Source: CAXXFQ01 sp963674475
Lineage (GTDB): Bacteria; Planctomycetota; Planctomycetia; Pirellulales; Thermoguttaceae
DNA: 64,000 nucleotides
Assembly (NCBI GenBank): GCA_963674475.2
Contig: CAXXFQ010000033.1
Span: 372,001-436,000 of the forward strand
Reading direction: 5' to 3'
Below are positions 9,329 to 18,334 of the stretch, piece by piece. The first letter of the stretch is position 1. The number at the start of each line of letters is the position of its first letter. A model generated the notes under the pieces. It was not told the origin of the DNA. It searched no databases and saw only the letters and a program-made list of their open reading frames with translations. The position numbers were made by a program, and so were the translations under genes.

Positions 9329-9760
9329 TTATTGGACTTCGACCTTTTTGGGGACCGCTTTGGTCGTTTTTGGTAGGCGAACGGTTAACACGCCGTTGAG
9401 TAATTCCGCGCTGACGTTTTCGTGATCAATCTCGATGGGAAGCTCGATCGCGCGCCGAAACGTTTCGGTCGACCGTTCACGACGATGATAAGTGGCCCCT
9501 TCTTGTTCGACTTCTTCTCGTTTTCCGGTGACATTCAGCTCCCGATTGAAAACGTTGATTTCCAAACCGTCCTTGCCGATTCCGGGCATTTCCATCTGGA
9601 CGTAAAACGCCTCGTTGTCTTCCCAAACGTTCATCGGTGTTAACCCGCCGGGCAAGACGAACGCCGGTTCGTGACCTCCCCAGACGTCGGAGAGCCAACG
9701 GTTCATTTGCTGATGAAGGTTTTCAAACGAAGTGTGAGGGATTAAGTTTTTGCTTGGCAT
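9329..9760 (-). CDS. Hsp20/alpha-crystallin small heat-shock protein
   Basis: 143-residue ATP-independent chaperone. The alpha-crystallin domain spans about residues 38-135, from PMNVWEDNEAFYVQMEMPG through ELNVTGKREE to LLNGVLTVRLPK, and the C-terminus ends in the usual short basic tail. The start at 9760 has GGAG seven bases upstream. The frame stays open to 10069, but that extension translates the upstream tandem repeat (PETDKFPR units) and has no ribosome site, so it is rejected. The repeat at 9945-10082 lies upstream and may affect expression. Confidence 0.93.
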   Translation of the reverse strand: MPSKNLIPHTSFENLHQQMNRWLSDVWGGHEPAFVLPGGLTPMNVWEDNEAFYVQMEMPGIGKDGLEINVFNRELNVTGKREEVEQEGATYHRRERSTETFRRAIELPIEIDHENVSAELLNGVLTVRLPKTTKAVPKKVEVQ

Positions 9761-9944
9761 GATGGTCTCCTTTCTCGAGGCGAACCGATCCCATTTTTGC
9801 CGGCTCAAGGCTGCGAGAGACGGGATAACCGCACGGCGGTTCGGCTCGCCCACGATCAATTTGGTTTTTCGTTCTAAATGAATAGAGCGGGTATTCGAAT
9901 TTTTTGATTTTCCGTCCAAATATAAGGCAAAAATCGTGCCCATC

Positions 9945-10082
9945 GCCGAGCGGGGAAATTTGTCTGTTTCGGGCAAGAGCTTACAGCAAAGCCGGCGGGG
10001 AAATTTGTCTGTTTCGGGCAAGAACTTACAGCGAAGCCGAGCGGGGGGAAATTTGTCTTTTTTGGACAAGAACTTACAGTGA
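9945..10082. repeat. Three tandem 45-47-base repeats upstream of hsp20
   Basis: Units begin near 9945, 9991 and 10036. Each contains GCGGGGAAATTTGTCT followed by GGCAAGAGCTTACAG or a close variant (third unit GGACAAGAACTTACAG). The copies adjoin directly, with no spacers, so this is not a CRISPR array. Confidence 0.9.
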
Positions 10083-10162
10083 AAAACCCCCTTTGCCGGG
10101 GAGAATCCGCGGATCGGCCAAAACGGCAGACCGTTCAGGTTATACCGACGGCGAAATGCCCT

Positions 10163-10795
10163 CTAAGACGACTTCCGGGCCAGTCGGTCCAACATCCCGG
10201 CGAAAAGTTCCATCGGCAGCCCGACCACGTTCGACTCGCTCCCCTGGAGGACATGGATCCACTCGATCTGGTCCTGATAGCCGAACGCGCCCGCCTTGCC
10301 CTCCCACTGGCCGCTATCCAGATAGGCTTCCAACTGGCGGTCCTGGATCAGATCCATCCGCAGGATCGTCCGATCGACCTCGACCATCGGCCGAGCCTGG
10401 CCGACCTTCCAGAGGCACACCCCGCTTAATACCCGGTGGGTCCGGCCACGAAGGGATTGGAGCATCCGACGCGCGTCGTCGCGCCCGGTCGGTTTGCCCA
10501 GGATGTGACCGTCGACCTCGGCCACCGTGTCGCAGCCGAGAACCAGGTCCCCGGGCCGGACGGTCGGGTTGCCGCGGCTGACCACCTCCTCGGCTTTGCG
10601 CCGGGCCAGTTCGGCGACCAACTGATCCGGCGGCAACGACAGATTGACCCCGTCTTCGACCGATTCGTCGGCCGGGCAGACCTCGAACCGATAACCGGCA
10701 TCGCTCATCAACTGACGGCGGCGCGGGCTGCGGCTGGCAAGGATCAGGCGATTTTCCGGGCAATCGAAAGCGGGCATTTTAGTAGGGTTCGACAT
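10163..10795 (-). CDS. maf: Maf family nucleoside-triphosphate pyrophosphatase
   Basis: 210-residue enzyme of the Maf/YhdE/YceF family, which hydrolyses non-canonical or surplus nucleoside triphosphates (dTTP, UTP or modified pyrimidines). It carries ILASRSPRRRQLMSDAG near the N-terminus, GDLVLGCDTVAEVDGHILGKP, and the RTHRVLSGVCL motif. Start at the ATG at 10795; the ATG at 10777 is almost as plausible, and neither has a strong ribosome site. Divergent from the pseudouridine synthase gene across about 155 bases. Confidence 0.92.
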   Translation of the reverse strand: MSNPTKMPAFDCPENRLILASRSPRRRQLMSDAGYRFEVCPADESVEDGVNLSLPPDQLVAELARRKAEEVVSRGNPTVRPGDLVLGCDTVAEVDGHILGKPTGRDDARRMLQSLRGRTHRVLSGVCLWKVGQARPMVEVDRTILRMDLIQDRQLEAYLDSGQWEGKAGAFGYQDQIEWIHVLQGSESNVVGLPMELFAGMLDRLARKSS

Positions 10796-10950
10796 GAAAA
10801 AGGGGGCTTTTTTTAGGTCCACTATTTTTGTTGTTACGAAAAAACGGCGTTTTTCAACTCTCATTATACCGTCTCGTCGGGCCGATCGAAAAACGATACA
10901 ATATCCTTTCTCCTTTCTCAACCGCCGAGTTCCCTTAATTCCATCGATTC

Positions 10951-11640
10951 ATGTCATTTTCCCAACCCGAAATCCTGTACGAAGACAATCACCTGCTGGT
11001 CGTGTCGAAACCGGCCGCCCTGCCGACGATGGGGGTGGCCGAAGACCGGCCGTCGCTTTTGGCCTGCTGCAAGGAATATCTCAAACACAAATACCAAAAA
11101 CCGGGCAACGTCTATCTGGGCATTGTCAGCCGGCTCGACGCCCCGGTGACCGGCGCGGTCCTGATCGCGCGGACCTCGAAAGCGGCCGCCCGTTTGACCA
11201 AGGCGTTTCGGACCCGTCGTGTGGAAAAGACCTATTGGGCGCTGGTCCAAGGTCGAATGTCGCCGCCGGAGGGGGAATGCGTCAACTGGTTGGCCCAAGA
11301 TCCGCGTCATCGGAAGATGTGGGTCGTTGGCCCGACGGTCGAAGGGGCCAAAGAGGCCCGGCTCCGTTACCGGACCCTCGGGTACCACGCGGGGGCCACG
11401 CTGTTGGAAATTGAGTTGTTGACCGGGCGCAAGCATCAAATTCGGGTCCAATTGGCCGATCGCCACTATCCGGTCATTGGCGACCGCAAATACGGCAGTC
11501 GCCAACCGTGGCCCCAAGGAATCGCGCTCCATTCCCGCCGCCTGGTCATTGAGCACCCGGTCCGTCGCGAGCCGCTGGAATTCATTGCCCCGTTGCCGGG
11601 GGACTGGCTCGATTTCGGGATCGACGAAGCCGGTTTTTAG
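10951..11640 (+). CDS. RluA-family RNA pseudouridine synthase
   Basis: 229-residue enzyme that isomerises uridine to pseudouridine in rRNA or tRNA. The catalytic aspartate is in IVSRLDAPVTGAVLIARTSKAAARL, where SRLD replaces the usual HRLD; EKTYWALVQG and the RNA-fold segment LTGRKHQIRVQLA follow. No S4 domain precedes the catalytic domain, so it is a short form (RluA/TruC-like rather than RluC/D). The target site cannot be predicted. Confidence 0.9.
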   Translation: MSFSQPEILYEDNHLLVVSKPAALPTMGVAEDRPSLLACCKEYLKHKYQKPGNVYLGIVSRLDAPVTGAVLIARTSKAAARLTKAFRTRRVEKTYWALVQGRMSPPEGECVNWLAQDPRHRKMWVVGPTVEGAKEARLRYRTLGYHAGATLLEIELLTGRKHQIRVQLADRHYPVIGDRKYGSRQPWPQGIALHSRRLVIEHPVRREPLEFIAPLPGDWLDFGIDEAGF

Positions 11641-11806
11641 GGATAAGACTGTTCTCCTTTTTGCTCCCTAAAAAAACTCCAAAAAACTCGGTCCCCATTA
11701 TAGGGGTCGTTGATGCGGGCATATAATTGGGTAGCAGGAGAAGAAGGTTGTCAACATACGGAAAGCGTTTGATCCGCCACACGCACGGTTTCTGTGAGGA
11801 CCTGTC

Positions 11807-12892
11807 ATGCAAAAACTTCAAGAGAAGACCCATACGGCCAACTGGTGGAAAACGGACCAAAAGGGACAAGTCGTGTGTGAGCTGTGTCCGCGGCACTGCG
11901 TCCTGAAGGATTCGCAGCGCGGTTTTTGTTTCGTGCGTCAGAACGTCGGCGGAAAGCTGGTCTCGACCACCTACGGACGGAGTACCGGTTTTTGTATCGA
12001 CCCGATCGAGAAGAAGCCACTGAACCATTTTTATCCCGGCACGTCGGTCCTGTCGTTTGGGACGGCCGGTTGTAATTTGGGCTGCATCTTCTGTCAGAAT
12101 TGGTCGACCACCAAATCCAAGGAGGTCGACCAGTACTGCGAAGAGGCCACGCCGGAAGCGATCGCCTCGGCGGCCAAGGAGTACGGTTGTCACAGTGTGG
12201 CCTACACCTACAACGACCCGGTCATCTGGGCCGAATACGCCATCGACACGGCGCGGGCCTGTCGGGCGAAGGGGATTCGCAATGTGGCGGTCACGGCCGG
12301 ATACATCGAGTCGGAAGCACGCCGCGCGTTTTTCGAACTGATGGATGCGGCGAACGTCGACCTCAAGGCGTTCACCGAGGATTTCTATCGGAAGCGGTGC
12401 GCCGGCCATCTGGAACCGGTCCTCGATACGCTCCGTTGGTTGGTCCACGAGACGAACGTTTGGGTCGAGATCACCAACTTGATCATCCCGGGCGACAACG
12501 ATTCGCCCGAGGAGCTCGGCCAGATGTGCGAGTGGATCGTCGCCGAACTGGGGTCCGAGGTGCCGATTCACTTTTCGGCCTTCCATCCTGACTACAAGAT
12601 GTTCGACTGGCCACCCACCTCGACCGCGACCCTGTTGGCCGCGTATGAGATCGCCAAGGAGGCCGGGATTCATTATGTCTATACCGGCAACATCGACCAT
12701 CCGCCGACCCAGTCGACCTACTGCCCGTATTGCGGTGAGCAGTTGATCGAGCGGACCGGCTATCGGATCAACCATTACGCGCTCGAGGGAAATCGGTGCA
12801 GCAAGTGTCAAGTCTTGATCCCCGGCCGTTTCGAGACGCAACCGGGCAACTGGGGTAACCGACGTCAACCGGTCCGCATCGCCGATTTTTGA
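11807..12892 (+). CDS. amrS: AmmeMemoRadiSam system radical SAM enzyme
   Basis: 361-residue radical SAM protein. It has an N-terminal cysteine motif CELCPRHC with a second CFVRQN segment, the radical SAM cluster ligands in AGCNLGCIFCQNW, and a C-terminal zinc-ribbon-like pair YCPYCG and CSKCQ. This matches the AmrS group encoded with AMMECR1 and Memo-domain proteins, whose substrate is unsettled. Here the partners are not adjacent. A TATAAT at 11722 and a CCCC-ATTATA-GGGG hairpin at 11692-11705 lie upstream, but a matching -35 is not clear. Confidence 0.9.
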   Translation: MQKLQEKTHTANWWKTDQKGQVVCELCPRHCVLKDSQRGFCFVRQNVGGKLVSTTYGRSTGFCIDPIEKKPLNHFYPGTSVLSFGTAGCNLGCIFCQNWSTTKSKEVDQYCEEATPEAIASAAKEYGCHSVAYTYNDPVIWAEYAIDTARACRAKGIRNVAVTAGYIESEARRAFFELMDAANVDLKAFTEDFYRKRCAGHLEPVLDTLRWLVHETNVWVEITNLIIPGDNDSPEELGQMCEWIVAELGSEVPIHFSAFHPDYKMFDWPPTSTATLLAAYEIAKEAGIHYVYTGNIDHPPTQSTYCPYCGEQLIERTGYRINHYALEGNRCSKCQVLIPGRFETQPGNWGNRRQPVRIADF

Positions 12893-13048
12893 ACCCCTCT
12901 TTTTTCAGTTCACACAGGACTGCTTGACGATTCCAATTGCTTTGGGATAAATTGGACACCATGGAGATTCCCTTCTCTAGGGACCTCCCTCGCGGTTTCC
13001 CCCTTGCCACCTCCCGATAAAGAGCCCCGACGAAGGAGCGCCCACCCC

Positions 13049-14674
13049 GTGAGAAATCTGACTTTTGATTTTCTGCTTCTGAGTTTTCTCTTTTTGCCCA
13101 CGTCCTTTTTGTTTGCCGCGGAAAATCAACCATGGGGCCCTGGCAATCCGGTGCCTCGCGAGGTGATCGAATCGGCTCGGGCGCTTCGACACCATATGCT
13201 GGCCGATCCGTATCGCCCTGGTTACCACTTCGTCCCGCCCGAAGATAGGTGCATGCCGGGAGACCCCAACGGCGCGCTGTTTTACCATGGTCGCTATCAT
13301 TTGATGTACCTGTTCCACGACGGAAAAGTGTGGGGCTGGGGCCATATTTCAAGCAAAGACCTGGTCCACTGGCGTCACCATCCGACGGCCCTGGGCCCGG
13401 GAGAAGGGGATGACGGAATTTTCAGCGGTGGCGCTTGTCTCGACAAGGAGGGGAAAGCGACGCTCACCTACTGGGGGCTCGCCCAGTCGCCCGGGCGGGG
13501 CGTGTGTCTAGCTCAAAGCGACGACAAACATCTTGACCGATGGACCAAGAGTCCGGCCAACCCGGTCATTCGATCGACCCATTGGGGATACACGGTCGAG
13601 AAGAACGACAACGGCGAGCAGATGGTCTACGGTTCGGCCGACCCGTCGAATATCTGGATCAAGGACGGCCGATACTACATGCTCACCGGCAACCTGTTGG
13701 TCCTGGAAGAGTATGGTCAAAAGCAAAAGAAGGTCGAGCACCAAGGGGACACGGCCTATCTGATGGTTTCCGACGATCTGAAGACGTGGAAGTACCTTCA
13801 CCCGTTTTACCAGTCGAAGCGCGAGTGGACCCACGCCGGGGAAGACTGCATGTGTCCGTCGTTTCTCCCGCTGCCCTCGAGCCCCGATGGCGGACCCGAA
13901 AGCGGGAAGCACCTGCTGTTGTTCATCAGCCACTGTCAGGGTTGCCAGTATTATATCGGGACGTACGAAAACGACCGGTTTATCCCGGAAAAACACGGCC
14001 GGATGAGTTGGGTCGATCGCACCTATTTCGCCCCCGAGGCGCTGATCGACGATCAGGGACGGCAGATCATGTGGGCCTGGCTTCGGGACGACTCGGCCTG
14101 TAGTTTCGAAGAACCCCGCGGCTGGTCGGGCGTCTATGGCCTTCCCCGAACCCTTTGGCTTGGCGAGGACGGAACCCTTCGCATGCGCCCGGTCCAAGAG
14201 CTGGCCGCGCTTCGAGAAAAAGAACAGACCTGGGGCCCGCTGACTCTCGAGGCCGACACCCAAAAGCCGCTGGAAAACTTCCGGTCCGACTCGTTCGAGA
14301 TGGAGATCACCCTGCACCCCGAAGAGGCCAAACAGTTTGGCCTCAAGGTCTGTCGCTCTGACGATGGCAAGGAAGAGACGCTTTTGTTTGTCGACCGGGC
14401 CGACGGAACGTTGAAGGTCGATTCCCGCAACTCGGGCCAAGCGGGCTACCGGACCATTGAAGCGGCTCCGTTTGTCCTCGGTGATAACGAACCGCTGGTC
14501 CTTCGCGTGTTCGTCGACAAGTCGGTTGTCGAGGTCTACGCCAACGATCGCCAGGCGATCGCCCGTCGTATCTTCCCGACGCGTGGCAAGGGGGTCGCGC
14601 TGTTTTCCAACGGAGGAAAGACCCGCATCGAGAAGCTCCGCGCGTGGGAAATGATGCCGTCGAATCCGTATTAG
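13049..14674 (+). CDS. Secreted GH32-family glycosidase-like protein (beta-fructosidase type)
   Basis: 541 residues with an N-terminal signal peptide (about 1-23). It has a five-bladed propeller of glycoside hydrolase family 32 type: the nucleophile motif as GDPNGALFYHGRYHLMYLF, DLVHWRHHPTALGP, FSGGACLDKEGK, SADPSNIWIKDGRYYMLTG near the RDP position, and GEDCMCPSFLPL around the EC acid/base motif. Then WSGVYGLPRTLWL and a C-terminal beta-sandwich follow. Start at the GTG at 13049, which has GAAGGAG about 10 bases upstream; a TTG at 13004 would place charged residues before the signal peptide. Likely cleaves fructans or related sugars outside the cytoplasm; the exact substrate is unknown. Confidence 0.85.
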   Translation: MRNLTFDFLLLSFLFLPTSFLFAAENQPWGPGNPVPREVIESARALRHHMLADPYRPGYHFVPPEDRCMPGDPNGALFYHGRYHLMYLFHDGKVWGWGHISSKDLVHWRHHPTALGPGEGDDGIFSGGACLDKEGKATLTYWGLAQSPGRGVCLAQSDDKHLDRWTKSPANPVIRSTHWGYTVEKNDNGEQMVYGSADPSNIWIKDGRYYMLTGNLLVLEEYGQKQKKVEHQGDTAYLMVSDDLKTWKYLHPFYQSKREWTHAGEDCMCPSFLPLPSSPDGGPESGKHLLLFISHCQGCQYYIGTYENDRFIPEKHGRMSWVDRTYFAPEALIDDQGRQIMWAWLRDDSACSFEEPRGWSGVYGLPRTLWLGEDGTLRMRPVQELAALREKEQTWGPLTLEADTQKPLENFRSDSFEMEITLHPEEAKQFGLKVCRSDDGKEETLLFVDRADGTLKVDSRNSGQAGYRTIEAAPFVLGDNEPLVLRVFVDKSVVEVYANDRQAIARRIFPTRGKGVALFSNGGKTRIEKLRAWEMMPSNPY

Positions 14675-14703
14675 TAGGCTATGAAAACCCGATGCCAAAG
14701 AGA

Positions 14704-14733
14704 AAGAGGGTCTGCCGGCGGCCCTCTTTTTTT
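14704..14733. terminator. Bidirectional intrinsic terminator
   Basis: AAGAGGG and CCCTCTT flank a short GC-rich loop, with seven T residues on the plus strand and a T-rich stretch on the minus strand. It sits between convergent genes. Confidence 0.8.
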
Positions 14734-14741
14734 CCCGGTTT

Positions 14742-15731
14742 TTACGACAGACTGGACTTCAGACGCTTGAGTCCCTCTTCGGTCGAGACGGTCGGGGTGT
14801 AGCCGAAATCGTTTCGAGCGCGACTGATGTCGAAGTAATGCGATCGGCCCAATTGCAGCGCGAGGAATCGGGTCAACGGCGGCTCGTCTTTGAGTCGCAG
14901 AAACTTATAAGCGGTCTCCATGAACGCGCCGCACCGATAGGCGAATTTCAATGAGACCTTTTTCTCGATCGGCGGAAGGTTTTCCAATGACAAGAGCCGA
15001 TTGATCCACTGCCAGCAGCCGACCGGCTCGTCCTGGCTGATAAAATACGCCTTTCCAGCCGGGGCCGACGTGGGGGAATCGAGCGCCGAAGCGGCCGCGA
15101 TATGGGCATCGGCCGCATTTTCGACATAGACCGTGTCGACCCGGTTCGAGCCGTCGCCAATCTGAACCAGCTGCCTCCGACGAGCCCGATGAAAAAGCCG
15201 CGGGATGAGGCTCCGGTCCCCTGGACCCCAGATCAGATGGGGCCGCAACGCGCAGGTCGCCAGTTTTCCCTCACCGTTTGCTTCCAGGACGGCCCGCTCG
15301 GCGATCGCCTTGGTGTGGGCGTAATGACAGAGCCATTTTTTCGGGTAGCCGGTCGTTTCGTCGATCTTTTCCTGATCGGTCCCGTCGAAGGCCACACTCG
15401 GACTGCTGGTGAAGACCAGACGCCGGACCCGGTGTTTCCAACAGCCTTCGATCAGATGTTTTGTCGATAGCACATTGTTGCGGTAGTACCACGACCAGGG
15501 GCCCCAGATCCCCGACTGCCCGGCCACATGAAAGACGACGTCGACTCCCCGGCAGGCCTCGATCACTTTGGCCCGATCGGCCAAATCGGTCACGACCGTT
15601 TCGATCGAGGCGTCCGAGAAGTTCGGCCGAGAGTGGCGAACCACGGCACGGACCGCGTCTCCACGCGCGGCCAATTTTTCGACGAGATGGAGGCCAAGAA
15701 AACCTCCCGCTCCGGTTACCAATACTTTCAT
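14742..15731 (-). CDS. NAD-dependent epimerase / 3-beta-hydroxysteroid dehydrogenase family protein
   Basis: 329-residue extended short-chain dehydrogenase. The Rossmann motif GAGGFLGLHLVEKL opens the protein; DVVFHVAGQSGIWGPW, the TSSPSVAFDG serine segment and the catalytic Tyr-Lys pair in YAHTKAIAE follow, then LRPHLIWGPGD. The pattern fits the 3-beta-HSD/isomerase (Pfam 3Beta_HSD) group, whose bacterial members act on sterols, hopanoid precursors or sugars. The substrate is not evident, and there are no neighbours on the same strand to help. Confidence 0.88.
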   Translation of the reverse strand: MKVLVTGAGGFLGLHLVEKLAARGDAVRAVVRHSRPNFSDASIETVVTDLADRAKVIEACRGVDVVFHVAGQSGIWGPWSWYYRNNVLSTKHLIEGCWKHRVRRLVFTSSPSVAFDGTDQEKIDETTGYPKKWLCHYAHTKAIAERAVLEANGEGKLATCALRPHLIWGPGDRSLIPRLFHRARRRQLVQIGDGSNRVDTVYVENAADAHIAAASALDSPTSAPAGKAYFISQDEPVGCWQWINRLLSLENLPPIEKKVSLKFAYRCGAFMETAYKFLRLKDEPPLTRFLALQLGRSHYFDISRARNDFGYTPTVSTEEGLKRLKSSLS

Positions 15732-16136
15732 GAGTTTCTAGTCTATTTCACCTAAGTGTAGCGAGTGGTTCTTGCGGCCTAAGGAAAAGTTGGAAATACT
15801 CAACTTGCTTCCTTTGTTGCACTTGTGGCAAACATGGGATCTTTCCCACCGCCCCGGTGAGGCGCTACAGTTGAAATGAAAACCGCGCTAAACGAACGGT
15901 ATTTTTTAAAATCGGTTGGTGGCCCCTTGCTCGCAGACGTCATGTCGTTAAAACGCAAGGGGTTACGTCGAGTTCGGTAAACGACCTGGCGTGTCGAGAA
16001 CCGGGCAAATCAACGGGGGACGCTCTGAAGAGAAATCGCTCCAAGTTCCCATTCCAGAAAGAATTTATCGCTTTTTGTAGAGCAAAAGTCAAGAAGGAGG
16101 GGCGGGGAAGCGGTCGTAAAAGGCGGAGAGCTGGGG
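15732..16136. other. Intergenic region without recognisable features
   Basis: No credible gene, strong hairpin with T-run, or RNA gene is seen. It must contain the promoter of the dehydrogenase gene. Confidence 0.4.
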
Positions 16137-17540
16137 TTAATGAGAGATTTTTTCCGGGGAACTTTCGAGTCGATTCAAAAAGATCGACAAGAGATCCAGG
16201 CAGTTTGACGTGCTCGAATCGTAGTAGTTCGGGTTCGATTCCGCCTCGAGACGCCAGAGAAACAGGATGTGGTGGATGTATTCCTCCCGGGTCCTTTCGA
16301 GAAGCGAGGGGGGACGTGCCTGTTCAATTTCACCCCAGATTTGCTTCACCTCTTCCAACGCCGATTTTTTCCCGACCATTGCTTGAACCAACAGGGCTTC
16401 GAACCGTTCGAGCCGTTTTTGGCTTTCCATTGAGGTTTCCTCGGTCGCGGGCGAATCAGTCGCGGTTGGAAAAGGGGGGGAAGGTTCCTCTTTCTCCGTG
16501 GGGTCGGATGAAAGAGTAGCCGTTTTCGAAGAAATCCGCCGCTCCTCGCGTGCCGTGCGTAGCCGGTTGAGTAAACCGCTTGGCAATTCCGAGCCGTAGT
16601 CGAGTTCTTCGAGTTCGAGTGTCTCGGTACTCGATTCGCTTCGGAGCATCGTTTCGTATTCTTCCAGAAGTTGCAATGCCAAGGCGGGTAGATCGGCTTC
16701 GGTCAGGCCGAAGCGATGTTTCGAAAATTGACTCGACAGATAACTGAAATCGCGGTTTTTCAAAACCGGATAAAGGAACCTGCCCCAACCCTCTAAAGGG
16801 GGCGGTTTGGTGTAGATCGACTGGATCAACGGAAGGATAGGCCAACCGGCAGCTCGGACTTCTTCGATATTTTCAGGCAAAGCCTCAGGCATGGCGACAA
16901 GGCGAAAAGGACGTTTCGCCGAAAAACGCAATCCGGTCGAAAACGAGAATTGCGGTCGACATTCCACGGGGATGCAGTTAAACAACCCGGAGATTAAAAA
17001 GGCCGGCTGTTCGGATTGAGTCAGGACTAAAACGGGTTTTTCCAAGGCGGCATTGACGAATGTGGTGAGGATCTCCAAACCGACGCCCCGGCAAAGCTTA
17101 ATCAAAAGGGCCCCACTAACCGTCTCGCTTCGTCCTACCAGTTCCAACGGTTCCAGACGACGAGGCAGCTCGTGGTACACTTCCAATTTGCCCGCCGCCA
17201 TCGCGGCCCGCAAGACCTGAAACGGATTGTTGGCAAAACGTTCGAAAATCTCCTGCGGAACGATCAAACATTGAGAATAGGTTCGCCTTGGTCGAGAATT
17301 GGCCGACTCCCATCCGGAGTTTGTGGTTCGCGAAACGCAATATTGATCTTCGGTCAAGGGGAAAAAATTGAAACTGACTCCACCCGGCGATGGATCTACA
17401 AGCGATTCCGAGCCGGGCCCCCAGGCGTGCAGTAAATCGAGATTATCCGACGTCACCCCGGGACTGGCGGCCGCGACGCGATACCCTTCGGACGCGGATC
17501 CCAAATCGGACGTGAAAATGGCCTGTTCGATGAAAACCAT
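16137..17540 (-). CDS. GTPase-associated protein 1 (GAP1)-like protein, function unknown
   Basis: 467 residues, no signal peptide or membrane helix. The N-terminal 200 residues contain IEQAIFTSDLGSASEGYRVA, GGVSFNFFPLTEDQYCVSRT and RRTYSQCLIVPQEIFERFA. From memory this order matches a planctomycete protein group carrying a GAP1-type N-terminal domain, often linked to GTPase or NTPase partners; here no such partner is adjacent. Residues about 300-400 are Ser/Glu/Thr rich and probably disordered, and the last 80 look helical. The family call could not be checked, so function is left open. Confidence 0.5.
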   Translation of the reverse strand: MVFIEQAIFTSDLGSASEGYRVAAASPGVTSDNLDLLHAWGPGSESLVDPSPGGVSFNFFPLTEDQYCVSRTTNSGWESANSRPRRTYSQCLIVPQEIFERFANNPFQVLRAAMAAGKLEVYHELPRRLEPLELVGRSETVSGALLIKLCRGVGLEILTTFVNAALEKPVLVLTQSEQPAFLISGLFNCIPVECRPQFSFSTGLRFSAKRPFRLVAMPEALPENIEEVRAAGWPILPLIQSIYTKPPPLEGWGRFLYPVLKNRDFSYLSSQFSKHRFGLTEADLPALALQLLEEYETMLRSESSTETLELEELDYGSELPSGLLNRLRTAREERRISSKTATLSSDPTEKEEPSPPFPTATDSPATEETSMESQKRLERFEALLVQAMVGKKSALEEVKQIWGEIEQARPPSLLERTREEYIHHILFLWRLEAESNPNYYDSSTSNCLDLLSIFLNRLESSPEKISH

Positions 17541-18228
17541 AGATTGGCTTTAAAGGGGATATGGGACATTTTGAGGAGCAAATCAATGGGAGTGGTAGCG
17601 TTTCTTTGACCGCCAAGTAGGGGGGCGCTACCGGCCTTTCGAAAAGGCTCCAGTCTCAGGTTACCCGTGTGGCTGAGCAAGAGTGGGCGGTTTCTTTTTG
17701 AAAAATAGCTTTCCTCGAAACCGATCAAGGAGGTTCCCCCCCTTTTTTCCAAGAGAAAAAGGATAGTCGGATTCACGTCGACCAACACGGACCAAGCGGT
17801 CGACTCCCAGTTTAAGTCGACGGGGTGAAGCGACCCCGGACCGCCTGACGCGGGCAACGTTTATCCGAACTATCCTTTTTTGTGGTGACGACCGCTTCTA
17901 GCTGTTGACACTCGTGGGCGGTCATCACTGACGGAGCGGGGGCAAAAAAGATTTTTGCCACGCCATACCCTATGAGTCGTATATTACGCATAAAACCTAT
18001 AAGGCAAAGATGGAATTAAATCCCTCTTTCTGTGTGTATTGCGTATATCGACCTGATTGTTTCGATTGCGTAGATTTTACAGCCCCTTCAGGGTGAGCCT
18101 GAAGCCTTGATAGTCCCGGCGGGAGAGCGGACGCATTTTTTTGGCCCTTGGTTGCCGGAACGTATCAATCAAGGAGGTTATTAAAGAGTGTATGAAAGAA
18201 CACCCCCCCTGTAGGATGAGTTTTATTC
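17541..18228. other. Intergenic region with several inverted repeats
   Basis: No credible gene. Three structures are visible: GTGACGACCGC (17885-17895) against GCGGTCATCAC (17918-17928) with one mismatch; the perfect GGCAAAAA-AGA-TTTTTGCC at 17941-17959; and CTTCAGG-GTGAG-CCTGAAG at about 18084-18102. They could be terminator or leader elements. I match none to a known riboswitch. Confidence 0.45.
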
Positions 18229-18258
18229 TTGACGCCCCTATTTTGTTTTGGCTATACT
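18229..18258 (+). promoter_or_regulatory. Sigma-70-type promoter of the 18335 secreted-protein gene
   Basis: TTGACG (18229-18234) and TATACT (18253-18258) are separated by 18 bases, giving a predicted start near 18265 and a leader of about 70 bases. Confidence 0.7.
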
Positions 18259-18334
18259 ATCTAAATAGGCCATTTATTAGATTTTCGCAATGCGCCTTAT
18301 TTCTTCTAACTTATGGAACCGAGAGAGCCGATTC

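Noticed and set aside
9761..10069. N-terminal extension of Hsp20 encoding PETDKFPR repeats
   Set aside because: It translates the non-coding tandem repeat, whereas a good ribosome site and family start lie at 9760.
9945..10082. Possible short CRISPR array
   Set aside because: The units adjoin with no variable spacers, and there are no cas genes.
11582..12868. 428-residue open frame antisense to amrS
   Set aside because: amrS has all cysteine motifs in frame; the antisense product has no ribosome site or domain.
16222..16250. GGGTTCGATTCCGCC resembling a tRNA T-arm
   Set aside because: It lies inside a supported coding region and lacks the other tRNA arms.
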